In this document: positions 56,091 through 56,969 of the stretch, in pieces
Layout of the letters: each line of letters starts with the position of its first letter
Numbering within the stretch: position 1 is the stretch's first letter
Program-made: the position numbers and the translations under genes
Assembly (NCBI GenBank): GCA_012798695.1
Contig: JAAZMR010000068.1
Coordinates: 1-56,969, forward strand
From: Bacillota bacterium
GTDB lineage: Bacteria > Bacillota > Limnochordia > DTU087
Length of the DNA stretch: 56,969 nt
Direction of reading: 5' to 3'
Notes under the pieces: model-generated
What the model was told of the DNA's origin: nothing
Databases searched by the model: none
The model's input: the letters and a program-made list of their open reading frames with translations, nothing else

Positions 56091-56534
56091 TCATTCTCCC
56101 GGGGATGTAATGACAAACATAAACTCCGCTTCTGCCACCCTTTCTTCGCCTACAAAAGCTACCCCTCGACATTTTCCGGTGGAACGGCGCAATTGCAGAA
56201 TATCCACTTCCAGGCGTAGTTGATCACCAGGTACCACTGGCTTGCGGAAGCGTGCCCTATCCACCCCAGCCAAAAGCGGCACTTTGCCCTCAGTGGCCTC
56301 ATCTTCGTCAGAAACCATCACGGCCAGCCCACCTACTTGAGCGAGGGCTTCCAGAATCATAACACCTGGCATGATCGGTCTCCCGGGGTAATGGCCAGTA
56401 AAGTGAGGCTCATTTACGGTAACGTTTTTGATAGCCACAGCCCGTTCACCCGGCTGCAGCTCCAGTACTCGATCCACCATAAGAAAAGGATATCGGTGTG
56501 GTAAACGTCCCTGTATAGCCACTATATCCAGCAT
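56091..56534 (-). CDS. fabZ: 3-hydroxyacyl-ACP dehydratase FabZ
   Basis: This 147-residue hot-dog-fold enzyme dehydrates 3-hydroxyacyl-ACP in fatty acid synthesis and competes with LpxA for the same substrate. The motif LPHRYPFLMVDRV opens the fold, the catalytic His is in HFTGHYPGRPIMPGV and the catalytic Glu in LEALAQVGG. The length is standard. The ATG at 56534 has GGGGGAGGGG at 3-4 bases. The fabZ-lpxA pair is conserved in lipid A operons of diderm bacteria and allows balance between membrane lipid and LPS. Confidence 0.96.
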   Translation of the reverse strand: MLDIVAIQGRLPHRYPFLMVDRVLELQPGERAVAIKNVTVNEPHFTGHYPGRPIMPGVMILEALAQVGGLAVMVSDEDEATEGKVPLLAGVDRARFRKPVVPGDQLRLEVDILQLRRSTGKCRGVAFVGEERVAEAEFMFVITSPGE

Positions 56535-56625
56535 AGACCCCTCCCCCTTTCACGTCTCCCATTGTACTGCCTGTCCCAAACCCTGTCAAGAAACCCACCA
56601 TCTGTCATTACCTTGCTCAGCCAAG

Positions 56626-56969
56626 CTACAATTCGGCTGTAATAATCTGGGATGAATCACCAATATTCAGACGGCTAAACCTTCCCTGGACGACGGCTTT
56701 GTCTCCAACCAGGGAGTGCTCCAGCAGGATATCGGCGACATAAGCCCCCTCGTTGACGATGCTGTCTCTGATCAGAGCATTGGAAATCTGAGCACCGGTG
56801 GCAATTGACACATAGGGGCCAATCAGGCAGTTCTCTAGAGTAGCAGCAGGATCAATATAGACAGGGGGTACGATAATCACATCGGAACGGTTGGCAAAAG
56901 GTGTATAGCCATTAGCCGCCAAAAGATAGCGGTTGGTAGCAAGCAATGTTTCGGGGTTTCCACAATCCA
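56626..56969 (-). CDS. Sugar-nucleotidyltransferase with C-terminal beta-helix, 3' part
   Basis: This frame stays open to the right edge, so only the last ~114 residues are seen. It begins DCGNPETLLATNRYLL, the block that follows the catalytic domain of glucose-1-phosphate nucleotidyltransferases (usually DxGTPExxxxAN), and continues with hexapeptide-like repeats (IIVPPVYIDPAATLENCLIG, YVSIATGAQISNALIRDSIV) and ends in NIGDSSQIITAEL. This is the plan of long RmlA-type or related NDP-sugar pyrophosphorylases, which supply activated sugars to LPS and other glycans. It lies 91 bases upstream of fabZ in the same direction. Confidence 0.75.
   Translation of the reverse strand, partial: DCGNPETLLATNRYLLAANGYTPFANRSDVIIVPPVYIDPAATLENCLIGPYVSIATGAQISNALIRDSIVNEGAYVADILLEHSLVGDKAVVQGRFSRLNIGDSSQIITAEL

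Overview
The window looks like a chromosomal segment of a diderm (outer-membrane-bearing) member of the Firmicutes/Bacillota, probably Limnochordia-like or a related uncultured clade. This is inferred, not proven. The Firmicutes side comes from strong AGGAGG-type ribosome sites, frequent TTG and GTG starts, a PepV-type dipeptidase, ThyX and single-chain pyruvate:ferredoxin oxidoreductase. The outer-membrane side comes from lipid A genes (fabZ, lpxA, lpxI, lpxB), LPS-transport genes (lptB, an lptF/G-type permease, an MsbA-like exporter), gmhA, and SLH-domain proteins that end in beta-barrels with a C-terminal Phe. The three transporter-binding proteins seen here have ordinary signal peptides without a lipobox, as expected where a true periplasm holds soluble binding proteins. 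PFOR and the lack of respiratory genes fit an anaerobic, sugar-using life.

Left part (1-32,400): accessory metabolism and transport, in short transcription units on both strands. 1-4,150 holds sugar genes: a partial binding protein, a Gfo/Idh/MocA dehydrogenase, a ribulose-phosphate-3-epimerase-like protein, a hydroxypyruvate-isomerase-like protein and a GH36 N-terminal remnant without its catalytic domain. 4,150-9,470 holds a small membrane protein, a DUF1848 protein with a radical-SAM-like Cys motif, an ABC exporter and mgtE with a long leader. 9,480-14,650 pairs an Fe-type dehydrogenase and an aminotransferase with a NitT/TauT ABC transporter. Then come PFOR, a ClpP-fold serine protease, a URO-D-family protein, a NIF3-family protein, two MFS transporters, a complete sugar ABC transporter, a MATE transporter, a 590-residue HPr-kinase/PEPCK-like P-loop protein and a TtcA-like tRNA thiolase.

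Right part (32,400-56,969): almost entirely minus strand and devoted mostly to the envelope. In transcription order it reads: sugar nucleotidyltransferase (partial), fabZ, lpxA, an ICMT-like membrane methyltransferase, lpxI, lpxB, a first LpxB-like paralog, msbA-like, a second LpxB-related paralog, a UDP-sugar epimerase, lptB, lptG-like, DUF3084, a barrel-less SLH protein, a 1,024-residue SLH/coiled-coil/beta-barrel protein (OmpM-like), a YqgF-like nuclease, a 498-residue SLH beta-barrel protein and a repeat-bearing secreted protein. thyX, pepV and gmhA follow. The block therefore covers lipid A synthesis, LPS export, and tethering of the outer membrane to the wall.

Most worth a second look: (1) three LpxB-fold proteins in one operon; (2) the mix DUF3084 + single LptF/G + YqgF-like nuclease + LpxB-related protein + SLH porins, which recalls Cyanobacteria; (3) the three-member SLH set, including one member without a barrel; (4) the uncharacterised HPrK/PEPCK-like kinase; (5) a 15-codon upstream ORF that appears translationally coupled to gmhA; (6) structured RNA gaps between binding-protein and permease genes in two unrelated ABC operons. 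No rRNA, tRNA, CRISPR array, prophage or insertion sequence was recognised.
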